From Akkermansia muciniphila (GTDB lineage Bacteria > Verrucomicrobiota > Verrucomicrobiia > Verrucomicrobiales > Akkermansiaceae), in NCBI GenBank assembly GCA_947624785.1, contig CANQLV010000002.1:62001-126000 (forward strand): 64,000 bases of DNA. Direction: 5' to 3'. Under the pieces are notes generated by a model. That model had not been told where the DNA came from. It saw only the letters and a list, made by a program, of their open reading frames with translations, and did no database searches. Below are positions 9,651-17,094 of the stretch, piece by piece. Each line of letters starts with the position of its first letter. Within the stretch, counting starts at the first letter, position 1. The position numbers were made by a program, and so were the translations under genes.

Positions 9651-10570
9651 AAGGCGTGAAACTGGGGGAAGAATCGGGTGAGGATGTAATCTGCGGCGCG
9701 GTCCGCCTCCAGAAGAGGGGCTCCGGGAGCTGCCAGGCGGAAGCCCTGCTTTTTCCAATCCCGGTATCCGGTGACCAGACCTTCCTTTTCCAGCATTTCC
9801 AGGCCGGCCAGAATGCGGGATTTACGGTTGCCGTGGCGGCGGGGGACGGCCAGAACGCCTACGGGCGCGCCCGCGCCCAGCGCTTCATATACCATGGAGA
9901 CGCTATCCTGGCTGACCCAGGTGGCGGAGGCGTGCGCCAGATGCCGCGCTACCCACCCCGGCTGCGTTTCCTCCACGGGGACGACGGTGATCTCCGGGAC
10001 GGCCGTCTGGATTTTCTCTGCAAAACCCCTCGGCGTCCGGCGCGAGGTGGTCAGCACGATGTTGCCGGGGGTGTTGATGCTGATGTCCGAGAGCTGGTTG
10101 AGCATGGCTTCGTCATCCCAGTCAAAATCCTTGCTGGGGCCTCCGATGAGGATCAGCGTGATATCCTTCGGAATGGAGGGGGCAGGCCTCATGGGGTGAA
10201 GCGCTCCATGGGTGGGAAAAATGCCCGTGTCCGTATAGTCGCGTCCGGGGCGCAAGTCATGGCGGGGAATGAGGCAGAGGTCGAAAAAGGTGCAGGGAAG
10301 CGTGGGCTTCATGCAGAGGACGGCCCGGGTTTTGAAATGATGGCGGGCGCAGATGAGCGGGATATGCGTGGCGTGCCCGGCGGAGATGAACAGGTCCGGC
10401 CGCGGCGTGTCGCTGCCGGAGACGACCTTCCGGATTTTCCCCAGAAGGGAAAGTCCCTGCAGGTCCACCGTTTCCACGGCGCCCCCTGCTTTGGCAATCA
10501 GGGCCTGCGCCAGCCCCAGGGACTGGTTGAGATGGCCCTGTTTCCCATCGCTCAGAATCCGGATGTTCAT
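9647..10570 (-). CDS. ELM1-like (DUF1022) protein
   Basis: A 307-residue protein of the family named for plant mitochondrial fission factor ELM1. In bacteria it usually sits beside lipid A or LPS core genes and has a GT-B-like fold. Recognisable parts are ILSDGKQGHLNQSLGLAQAL at the N-terminus, LFISAGHATH, LILIGGPSKDFDW and SMVYEALGAGAPVGV. It heads a three-gene unit with a GT4 enzyme and dprA, each joined by a 4-base ATGA overlap. It is divergent from queG, with only 11 bases between the two annotated starts. The biochemical activity of the bacterial family is not settled; a glycan role is inferred from fold and neighbours. Confidence 0.85.
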   Translation of the reverse strand: MNIRILSDGKQGHLNQSLGLAQALIAKAGGAVETVDLQGLSLLGKIRKVVSGSDTPRPDLFISAGHATHIPLICARHHFKTRAVLCMKPTLPCTFFDLCLIPRHDLRPGRDYTDTGIFPTHGALHPMRPAPSIPKDITLILIGGPSKDFDWDDEAMLNQLSDISINTPGNIVLTTSRRTPRGFAEKIQTAVPEITVVPVEETQPGWVARHLAHASATWVSQDSVSMVYEALGAGAPVGVLAVPRRHGNRKSRILAGLEMLEKEGLVTGYRDWKKQGFRLAAPGAPLLEADRAADYILTRFFPQFHAL

Positions 10571-10581
10571 ACAGGTCTATT

Positions 10582-11733
10582 ATGAAGCGGCGGCAGGGTG
10601 CAGGCAATCCAATTTCCACCGGATTGAAGAAAATTCTTGGTGGAAGGGGCGCTCTTGTCCATGATGCGGGCGTGCTGACGCCGGATCCCGCTGTTGTTAA
10701 AGATTCCCTGTGCGCCGTGTCCCGGCAGCTTGGATTTTCCGGCTGCCGGGTGGCCCGTGCGGGAAGGAGCCCGCATGCGGAAAAATTGTTCCAATGGCTG
10801 GAACGGGGCTGGCACGCCGGGATGGAATGGATGGCGCGTTCCCCGGAGCGGAGGGCGGACCCCGCGGAGGTGCTTCCCGGCTGCCGTTCCGTCATCTGCC
10901 TGTCCTATGACTATGATAGTCCTTCCATGCGTCCGGAAGGGGAGGGAAGCATCTGCCTTTACGCCCATGGAAGGGACTACCACGGAATTCTGGAAGAGAA
11001 GCTGGCGGATTTGCAGGAACTGCTTTCCATTTACGGCGGTGAGCAAAAGGGGTATGTGGACGCCGGACCCGTCATGGAACGGGATCACGCGGAGGCATGC
11101 GGCCTGGGATGGCGCGGAAGAAGCGGCCTGATCGTTCGCAGGAAGGGGGGCTCGCGCTTTTTCATCGCCACCCTGCTGACCACGCTGGAGCTGGAGCCGG
11201 ACGCTCCGGTCTCCCACGGGTGCGGAAGCTGCCGGCGCTGTGCGGACCTGTGCCCGACGGGCGCGATCATGGAAAACGGCCAGATGGATGCCGGGCGCTG
11301 CCTTTCCTACTGGACGATTGAACACCGGGGCTCCATTCCGGAGGAAATACGCCCCCTGGTAGGAACACGGCTGTACGGGTGCGACACCTGCGTGACAGTC
11401 TGCCCCTGGAACGGGAAGCCCCTGCCGGATGCGGATGAACGGTTCCGCATGTCCCGCCTGCTGGCCTCCATTCCGCTGCGCGATCTGCTTTCCCTGGATG
11501 CCGGCGGTTTTGCGGACCTGTTCCGGAATTCCCCCCTGAAAAGAATCAAGAGGGAAGGGCTGCTGCGCAACGGCTGCATTGTGCTGGGGAATGCGGGAGC
11601 TCCGGATGACATTGATTTTCTGAAGGCGCTTTCCGGAGAATCCCCCCTGGTGGCGGAACATGCTTCCTGGGCGGTGGAACGCATCCTGCGCCGCCACGGG
11701 CTCCATGCATGTTCAAGCGGCGCAAGAGATTAA
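10582..11733 (+). CDS. queG: Epoxyqueuosine reductase
   Basis: Cobalamin- and Fe-S-dependent enzyme for the last step of queuosine synthesis, reducing epoxyqueuosine in tRNA. The ferredoxin-like part carries CGSCRRCADLCPTG (Cys214, 217, 220, 224) and CDTCVTVCPWN (Cys267, 270, 274) for two 4Fe-4S clusters. DAGPVMERDHA is the conserved segment holding the catalytic Asp. The C-terminal HEAT-like part ends near residue 375. The first ~35 residues have no family match. A GTG at 10672 (residue 31) would give a more usual N-terminus and leave a 101-base divergent gap, so the true start may be there. Confidence 0.93.
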   Translation: MKRRQGAGNPISTGLKKILGGRGALVHDAGVLTPDPAVVKDSLCAVSRQLGFSGCRVARAGRSPHAEKLFQWLERGWHAGMEWMARSPERRADPAEVLPGCRSVICLSYDYDSPSMRPEGEGSICLYAHGRDYHGILEEKLADLQELLSIYGGEQKGYVDAGPVMERDHAEACGLGWRGRSGLIVRRKGGSRFFIATLLTTLELEPDAPVSHGCGSCRRCADLCPTGAIMENGQMDAGRCLSYWTIEHRGSIPEEIRPLVGTRLYGCDTCVTVCPWNGKPLPDADERFRMSRLLASIPLRDLLSLDAGGFADLFRNSPLKRIKREGLLRNGCIVLGNAGAPDDIDFLKALSGESPLVAEHASWAVERILRRHGLHACSSGARD

Positions 11734-11758
11734 AAATAGAAAAAATGACGTTTTGCTC

Positions 11759-11786
11759 TTGTCAAAACCTCAATTTATGGTATCCA
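11759..11786 (+). promoter_or_regulatory. Possible promoter of the rpsM-rpsK-rpsD genes
   Basis: TTGTCA at 11759-11764 and a weak TATCCA at 11781-11786 are 16 bases apart. They lie in the 118-base gap between queG and rpsM. The gap is A+T-rich, unlike its surroundings. Low-confidence pattern match. Confidence 0.3.
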
Positions 11787-11851
11787 TCTTGCCCCAAGCA
11801 ATAGCTCTGCGCGAGGCAGAGAAAAATAACAGCTAGCAAATCCAATCCATT

Positions 11852-12229
11852 ATGGCACGCCTTTTCGGTACAGAAATACCCAACGAGAAGCGCATCGAGG
11901 CTTCCCTTCCGTATATTTACGGAATCGGGCACTCGACTTCTAAGAGAATCCTGGAACAAGCAGGCATCAATCCCGACATCCGTACGGGACAGCTTACCGA
12001 CGAACAACTCACGAAGATTGTTCAAGTGATCACCACTGACGGAATCCTGATTGAAGGTGACCTTCGTCGTGAAAAGCAATCCATTCTCAAGCGTCTGACC
12101 TCCATCAACTGCTATCGCGGTCAGCGCCACCGCCGCGGCCTTCCGGTCCGTGGCCAGCGTACCCGCACGAATGCCCGTACCCGTAAAGGCAAGAAGAAGA
12201 CCGTTGGCGCGCAGGCCAAGAAGAAGTAA
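11852..12229 (+). CDS. rpsM: 30S ribosomal protein S13
   Basis: Head protein of the 30S subunit that contacts tRNA and bridges to the 50S. The 125 residues match the family throughout: [45 protein letters not shown], and the basic tail [20 protein letters not shown] followed by a Lys-rich end. It is first of rpsM-rpsK-rpsD. The usual upstream neighbours infA and rpmJ are absent; queG precedes it. Confidence 0.98.
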   Translation: MARLFGTEIPNEKRIEASLPYIYGIGHSTSKRILEQAGINPDIRTGQLTDEQLTKIVQVITTDGILIEGDLRREKQSILKRLTSINCYRGQRHRRGLPVRGQRTRTNARTRKGKKKTVGAQAKKK

Positions 12230-12263
12230 TCCGCCAACCTGAATTTATATATATAGCTTTACT

Positions 12264-12815
12264 ATGGCTAGCGAAGAAATCATCAACGAAACCGCCGAAA
12301 AGCCCGTGGAAGCGGCAGCTCCCGCTCCCGCTGCTGAAACTCCGGCCGCCGCTGTTTCCGCTCCTGAAGAAGTCAAGAAGCCTGAGCCCCGCAAGGACAT
12401 TTTTGCGGAACTCGGTCTGGGCGGCGATGACGACAAGCCCAAAATCCTGAAGGCCAAGGGCAGCAAGAACGTTTCCTCCGGCGTGGTTCATGTTTCCTCC
12501 ACGTTCAACAACACCGTCGTGACCGTCACCGACCAGCGCGGCAACGTGATCGGCTGGTCCTCCGCCGGCAAGATGGGCTTCAAGGGCTCCCGCAAGAGCA
12601 CGGCTTACGCCGGTCAGGTGGTTTGCCAGGACGCCTGCCGCCAGGCCATGGGCCACGGTCTGCGTGAAGTGGAAGTGCGTGTGAAGGGGCCGGGTTCCGG
12701 TCGTGAATCCGCCGTGCGCGCCGTGCAGACGATCGGTATTGAAATCACCTCCATCAAGGACGTGACCCCCATTCCCCACAACGGCTGCCGTCCCCCGAAG
12801 GCCCGCCGCGTCTAA
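12264..12815 (+). CDS. rpsK: 30S ribosomal protein S11 with N-terminal extension
   Basis: Platform protein of the 30S subunit. The core from [20 protein letters not shown] (residue ~71) to [13 protein letters not shown] is a normal S11. It is preceded by about 70 residues where E. coli has about 16, an excess of ~54. The extra part is rich in Ala, Pro, Glu and Lys ([18 protein letters not shown]) and then holds [15 protein letters not shown]. The start at 12264 lies 34 bases after rpsM. No internal start closer to the core is obvious, and codon use in the extension matches the rest of the gene, so the tail is probably translated. Confidence 0.96.
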   Translation: MASEEIINETAEKPVEAAAPAPAAETPAAAVSAPEEVKKPEPRKDIFAELGLGGDDDKPKILKAKGSKNVSSGVVHVSSTFNNTVVTVTDQRGNVIGWSSAGKMGFKGSRKSTAYAGQVVCQDACRQAMGHGLREVEVRVKGPGSGRESAVRAVQTIGIEITSIKDVTPIPHNGCRPPKARRV

Positions 12816-12847
12816 TTGAATCCTTTTACCTATAGATCTAATATATC

Positions 12848-13459
12848 ATGGCTCGTTATACCGGTCCCCGCGATAAAGTGTCCCGCCGTTTTGGCGTTGC
12901 TCTTTTCGGTTCCACCAAGGCTCTTGAAAAGCGCCCCTTCCCCCCCGGCCAGCATGGCATGCGCGCCGGCCGCAAGAAGAAGTCCGACTACGGCGTGATG
13001 CTTGCTGAAAAGCAGAAGCTGCGTTTCCAGTACGGTGTGCTTGAAGGCCAGTTCCGCAAGTATTACGCAGAAGCCGCCCGCCGCCGCGGCATTACCGGCG
13101 ACATCCTGCTTCAGCTCCTTGAACTCCGTCTGGACAATGTTGTGTACCGTCTCGGTTTCAGCAACACCCGCGCCGGCGCCCGTCAGCTCGTTTCCCACGG
13201 CCATATCACCGTGAACGGCAAAAAGACGAACGTTGCATCCTACTCCTGCCGCCCTGGCGATGTGATCGCCGTCGGAGGAAAGGCCTCCTCCCAGCAGCTT
13301 GCCACCCGTTTCCTTGACCTGACCCAGGCCACCGTGGTTCCGGATTGGCTGGAATGCGACCGTGACAAGCTCACGGGCAAGATTGCTCGCGTACCTTCCA
13401 AGGAAGAGATTGCTCCCATCGTCAATGAGCAGCTCATCGTGGAATTCTACTCCCGTTAA
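12848..13459 (+). CDS. rpsD: 30S ribosomal protein S4
   Basis: Primary 16S rRNA-binding protein of the 30S body. The 203 residues start MARYTGPRDKVSRRFGVALF. There is no N-terminal zinc cysteine cluster, so this is the C-minus form. The S4 RNA-binding domain (LDNVVYRLGFSNTRAGARQL) is intact and the chain ends EEIAPIVNEQLIVEFYSR. It follows rpsK by 32 bases and ends the operon at a strong terminator; rpoA and rplQ, which normally follow, are not here. In E. coli S4 represses its own operon; nothing in this sequence shows whether that applies. Confidence 0.98.
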   Translation: MARYTGPRDKVSRRFGVALFGSTKALEKRPFPPGQHGMRAGRKKKSDYGVMLAEKQKLRFQYGVLEGQFRKYYAEAARRRGITGDILLQLLELRLDNVVYRLGFSNTRAGARQLVSHGHITVNGKKTNVASYSCRPGDVIAVGGKASSQQLATRFLDLTQATVVPDWLECDRDKLTGKIARVPSKEEIAPIVNEQLIVEFYSR

Positions 13460-13483
13460 TCTTATTTCCTTCTGGATTTGCTT

Positions 13484-13519
13484 CAAAACCCCGGTTGCCT
13501 TTTGGTGGCCGGGGTTTTG
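13484..13519 (+). terminator. Terminator of the rpsM-rpsK-rpsD operon
   Basis: CAAAACCCCGG and CCGGGGTTTTG form a long stem, extended by GGTTGCC/GGTGGCC with one mismatch. The 3' arm ends in TTTT. It lies 24 bases after rpsD. Confidence 0.85.
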
Positions 13520-13540
13520 GGCGTTTAAGGGAAGAGGCGG

Positions 13541-13561
13541 GAGAGTTGAGAGTTGAGAGTT
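13541..13561. repeat. Three tandem copies of GAGAGTT
   Basis: A perfect 7-base unit is repeated three times between the rpsD terminator and the HAD-hydrolase start. The array is too short to assign a role and could be prone to slippage. Confidence 0.7.
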
Positions 13562-13587
13562 TGGGGCGGCGAGTATAGGATGGGGGT

Positions 13588-14355
13588 ATGACGGATGATT
13601 TGAGCGGAAGGGGAGTGGCCCTTTTTGATATGGACGGGACGTTGCTGCCTTGGGATACGCAATACGTTTTTTCCTGCTTCGTGGTGAGGCGCCATCCATG
13701 GCGGCGCCTGCTGGTGCTGCTTTTCCTGGCCTGCATTCCTCTTTATGTTCTGAGGATATGGGATGAAAACCGGATGAAGCGGGCCTATCTCATTTATTTG
13801 TGGGGTCTCCCCGCAGAAACGGTGCGGGAGTATGGAAGGGAGTTCGGATATCTGGCGCAGGAATGGATTTATCCGGAGTTGAAGGAACGGCTGGAGGAGC
13901 ACCGGAAGAAGCGGGATCTGTGCCTCATGGTTTCCGCCTCCCCTACTTTTTACGCGGAACCTCTGGGTGAACTGCTGGGATTTGACGGCGTTCTCGGAAC
14001 GGACGTGCTTCTGGACGGCCGCATGCCGGCGATGCCGGAATTGCCGAACGGCAACAACAAGGGACAGATGAAGGTAGAGCGCCTGCGCGAGCGAAAGGTG
14101 CTGCCGGAGCACGGCGTTCTGGAGAACGCCGCCGCCTACAGCGACAGTTCCGCGGATATGCCCATGCTGCTTTCCTGCGGGCGGAGGACCCTGGTGAATC
14201 CCTCTCCTTCCCTGAAGGAAGATGAACGCCTGGCCGGGGCGGAATGCCTGTATCCTGCCCGGCCATGGAGAGGAAAGCTTGGCAAGATCTGGAAGATTGC
14301 TCTTTTTGTCATGGGGATGGTAAATATAAATGTTAGAAAATCAATGATTAGCTAA
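13588..14355 (+). CDS. HAD-family phosphatase (subfamily IB, PSPase-like)
   Basis: A 255-residue haloacid dehalogenase-type hydrolase. Motif I is DMDGTLLP at residues ~14-21, with both catalytic Asp residues. Motif II is in LMVSASPTFY and the motif III/IV region is AYSDSSADMPML. This arrangement fits the HAD-IB group of phosphoserine-phosphatase-like enzymes and histidinol-phosphate-like phosphatases. A helical, hydrophobic stretch (RRLLVLLFLACIPLYVL) occupies the cap region and could be membrane-associated. The substrate is unknown. The gene stands alone; the C-terminus is hydrophobic (WKIALFVMGMVNI). Confidence 0.88.
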   Translation: MTDDLSGRGVALFDMDGTLLPWDTQYVFSCFVVRRHPWRRLLVLLFLACIPLYVLRIWDENRMKRAYLIYLWGLPAETVREYGREFGYLAQEWIYPELKERLEEHRKKRDLCLMVSASPTFYAEPLGELLGFDGVLGTDVLLDGRMPAMPELPNGNNKGQMKVERLRERKVLPEHGVLENAAAYSDSSADMPMLLSCGRRTLVNPSPSLKEDERLAGAECLYPARPWRGKLGKIWKIALFVMGMVNINVRKSMIS

Positions 14356-14479
14356 CTGTGGGGGAGAAAAGGCTTTACATTTGTGACGGAAATGTTTCAC
14401 TTTCCTTAACAAGGGGGAAAAGATACTTTTCTTTCCTTGCTAGCAAATCAACAATTAATACCCTAACCAAGTAATAGTC

Positions 14480-15406
14480 ATGCAAACCAAGAACATCATC
14501 AGTGTTGCGGCAGCTGTGGCATCCTTTGCCGGCGCTGCTCTTGCGGGTACTCCCGTCAAGATTGTTGCTCCGACTCCGGTTCCCACTCCCGTGGCGACTG
14601 TCAGCCCGCTGTCCGGCGATATTTACGCCGGTTATGCCTCCAATTACACCAGCCGCGGCATCGTGGCTTCCCACGCCTTGGTGGGAGGGGATAGCGTTAT
14701 CCCTGCCGGTGTAAATCTGAATTACAAGCTGAGCGACGCCAACTCCATTGTGGGTGCCGCTTCCTACACCTCCCTGACCTCCGGTCACGAGCTGCTTGGC
14801 ATGAAAGATATTGCTTTCCACAATGAAACCAATTTCAACCTTGGCTGGAAGAACCAGGACGGTTTGCTGAAGAACCTGTCCACCACCCTCGGCTGGAATC
14901 TGATTCATGGCGGTCTGCTCGGCAACTTTGCCAAGTATGATTACAGCAACATTCTTGCAAACGAGGTCGTTGGCCAGCGTCATGCCCACTCCGTGGCTCA
15001 GGAATTCTATCTGAACCTGAACTATGACCTGTGCAGCAACTGGTTCGCCGGTGTGACCACGAGCTATGGCTTCCAGGGAATGACCGGATGGTGGTTCCAG
15101 CCGTATGTGGGCTGGAAGGCTTCCATCTGCCCCGCCACGGACATTGTGATTACGGGCGGCATGTCTGCCACTGCCGGCTACTTTGACAGCAAGTCCGCTT
15201 TCATGTCCAACGGCGCGCAAGCCTGGTGGGTGAAGGCTGAACTGCCTGTCAAGCTGGGCGTGAAGAATCTGGCCGTGGTTCCCTTCGTCAGCTTCAACTG
15301 GGCCGGAAACGGCGCCTTGAAGGCTAACAAGGGCGTGGACGCAGGTTCCAAGCCTTACAAGAACTTCGGCGTGGTGGCTGGCGCCAACCTCGTCTATTCC
15401 TTCTAA
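14480..15406 (+). CDS. Outer-membrane beta-barrel protein A
   Basis: Exported 308-residue protein with a signal peptide (cleavage likely after AGAALA, residues 1-22) and a short Pro-rich segment. The remainder shows repeating amphipathic beta-strands (IYAGYASNYTSRG, FYLNLNYDL, AGANLVYSF). The final residue is Phe, the usual outer-membrane barrel signature. It shares the motif GMTGWWF, the start (GYASNYTSRG) and the LVYSF end with the next gene, so the two are paralogues. Both resemble the TorF/GcvT-unrelated family of small barrel proteins of unknown cargo only in general style; I cannot name a substrate. It has its own terminator. Confidence 0.85.
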   Translation: MQTKNIISVAAAVASFAGAALAGTPVKIVAPTPVPTPVATVSPLSGDIYAGYASNYTSRGIVASHALVGGDSVIPAGVNLNYKLSDANSIVGAASYTSLTSGHELLGMKDIAFHNETNFNLGWKNQDGLLKNLSTTLGWNLIHGGLLGNFAKYDYSNILANEVVGQRHAHSVAQEFYLNLNYDLCSNWFAGVTTSYGFQGMTGWWFQPYVGWKASICPATDIVITGGMSATAGYFDSKSAFMSNGAQAWWVKAELPVKLGVKNLAVVPFVSFNWAGNGALKANKGVDAGSKPYKNFGVVAGANLVYSF

Positions 15407-15436
15407 GCTGTCCGGCTTACGATTGAATCATGTTTC

Positions 15437-15467
15437 AAGAGCGGCGGAGCAATCCGCCGCTCTTTTG
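15437..15467 (+). terminator. Terminator of barrel gene A
   Basis: AAGAGCGGCGGA and TCCGCCGCTCTT form a 12-bp stem with a short loop, followed by a T-run. It lies 30 bases after the stop of the barrel gene. Confidence 0.88.
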
Positions 15468-15766
15468 CTTTCATGATCCGGATGAAGGAAAGGGAAATTG
15501 CTTATTAAGGCGGGGTTCGGAATCCGGCTATCATTCCTGCTCCGGCCAGTGATGGCATAGGAAAAGTTGGCAGGGATATGGCTGCGGTGGCAATTCCGGG
15601 GAAATTTGGGCAGCCGCAGGGCCGGATTTTCTTATTCCTTGCAGCATAAGCGGATTGCGGAGGCATTGGCTTTCCGGGTTGAAGGAGAATTGCTCCGCTC
15701 CTTTTTTGCTTGTTGCCAGAGGCGGTTTTTTTATTCAGAATGCCGTGGAACAGGAGTTCCAAATTT
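15468..15766. other. Intergenic region between the two barrel genes
   Basis: About 300 bases with no gene I can support. It ends with a terminator-like hairpin only 60 bases before the second barrel gene, so it may hold a leader RNA or a small RNA. Confidence 0.4.
15683..15707 (+). terminator. Terminator-like hairpin before barrel gene B
   Basis: AGGAG/CTCCT forms a short stem with a 10-base loop and is followed by TTTTTT. The stem is modest. Its place 60 bases ahead of a start codon fits an attenuator or the end of a short upstream RNA. Confidence 0.4.
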
Positions 15767-16588
15767 ATGAGTTTTTCCTTTTTTTCTGCTATGGGGGCGG
15801 TTCTGGCCGGTTCCATTTCAATTTCCCTGGCGGAGTCACGCATTCCGGATGTTCCTTCCGATCCGCCTTTGAGACCCGTGAGCGGCAGCTTGAAGGCGGG
15901 CTATTCCACGAATTACGAATTCCGCGGCCTGATTCCCGGCGGCTGCAATCCCACGGCCCCGTTGCGTCTGGACTGGAGAAGCGACCTGAATGACCGGTAT
16001 TCCCTGATTCTGGCGTTGAAGGAGGAGATTTTCCTGGGGCATCCGGCGGTTGACATGGAGAATGAGACAATGGCTGACCTTGGGCTTCAAAGGAAGTTCG
16101 GGAAGGCCACTTACGCCGCATTATCCTTCCGTGCGAATGACGGCGGCCTGGCGGGGTTTGCCTCCGAACGTTTGTTCGGCAAAGGTGGAACGACGTATGA
16201 AACGGCGCTGATTCTGCGCCATGACCTGGGCTTCCTGCCCGGTTTTTATGCGCAGGGAAGCGCCGCTTATTCCTTTTACGGGATTACGGGCTGGTGGTTT
16301 GACATGTGCACCGGGTCGGATTTCCGGATGACGGAGAACCTTTACATGGGATTCAAGTTCGGCGCGGTGCTGAGTTCCTCCTACTGGCCTTCCGGCAGCA
16401 ACGGCTGGCAGTCCCTGTACGTCAGGGTGACGGCGAATTACCGTTTGTTCGGGAATATTTTTGTGGAACCGTTTGTGGGGCTGCACTGGCTCGGCAAGGG
16501 AGCCCACGGGGTGAACAGGGCGTATGGGAGAACGCTGGTGAAGGGCAATAGCTGGGTGACGGGCGTCAGCCTGGTTTATAGCTTCTGA
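15767..16588 (+). CDS. Outer-membrane beta-barrel protein B
   Basis: Second small barrel protein, 273 residues from ATG 15767. That start is preceded by AGGAG (15752-15756) at suitable spacing and opens directly into a signal peptide (MSFSFFSAMGAVLAGS). An in-frame ATG at 15710 would add 19 non-signal residues and is less likely. Alternating strands run to the end (GVSLVYSF, final Phe). GYSTNYEFRG, GITGWWFDM and LVYSF match the preceding gene, so this is a diverged duplicate. It overlaps the convergent GNAT gene by 13 bases at the 3' ends. Confidence 0.82.
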   Translation: MSFSFFSAMGAVLAGSISISLAESRIPDVPSDPPLRPVSGSLKAGYSTNYEFRGLIPGGCNPTAPLRLDWRSDLNDRYSLILALKEEIFLGHPAVDMENETMADLGLQRKFGKATYAALSFRANDGGLAGFASERLFGKGGTTYETALILRHDLGFLPGFYAQGSAAYSFYGITGWWFDMCTGSDFRMTENLYMGFKFGAVLSSSYWPSGSNGWQSLYVRVTANYRLFGNIFVEPFVGLHWLGKGAHGVNRAYGRTLVKGNSWVTGVSLVYSF

Positions 16589-17094
16589 CCGGTTGGAGGC
16601 GTTTGCCCCTCCTGCGGGAAAAGGTCCGCACGCATGCGGATCATGTCAATGCACTGCACGCCGTTGTCCCAGACGGGTTCCGGGTAGTTGTCCGTAAAGT
16701 GGTTTTTAACGACGCCTGAAATCCGGAAGCCGCAGCTTTCATACAGGGCCATCGGACCCGGGGATGCATTGCACGTTCCCAGTTCCGCATGCCGTGCCCC
16801 CTTGTTCCTGATAACATCCAGGGCGTGCAGCACCAGGGCGGTTCCGCAACCGTGCCTCCTGTATTCAGGGGCTACGGAACAGTTCATGATTTCCCATGTG
16901 TCTTCCCCCGTTTGCCGGATGACGATGGCTCCGGCGGCAGCGCCGCGGCTCCGTGCGACGTAAAGTTCGCCGTGGGCCAGATGGTCCGCTACCTGGCGTT
17001 CGTCCGGATCGGCATCCAGCAGAAGTTCCCTGAGGGGAGGGGGCGGAGGCCACACGGCTGTTTCCTGCGCCACATGGAAGGCTGGGGCCGTCAT
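16576..17094 (-). CDS. GNAT-family N-acetyltransferase
   Basis: A 172-residue acetyl-CoA-dependent acetyltransferase. The acetyl-CoA pyrophosphate loop is YRRHGCGTALV (about residues 78-88), after the beta-4 strand IMNCSVAPEY. The following ALYESCGFRISGVVKNHF is the typical motif B. The substrate cannot be predicted. Its ATG overlaps the pyk stop as ATGA, so it is translated from the pyk message. The Pro-run PPPPP near residue 17 is unusual for the family. Confidence 0.88.
   Translation of the reverse strand: MTAPAFHVAQETAVWPPPPPLRELLLDADPDERQVADHLAHGELYVARSRGAAAGAIVIRQTGEDTWEIMNCSVAPEYRRHGCGTALVLHALDVIRNKGARHAELGTCNASPGPMALYESCGFRISGVVKNHFTDNYPEPVWDNGVQCIDMIRMRADLFPQEGQTPPTGQKL

Noticed and set aside
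9651..9758. Upstream ATG of the glycosyltransferase
   Set aside because: It adds 36 Pro/Arg/Ser-rich residues; the 9650 ATG overlaps the previous stop and matches the family start.
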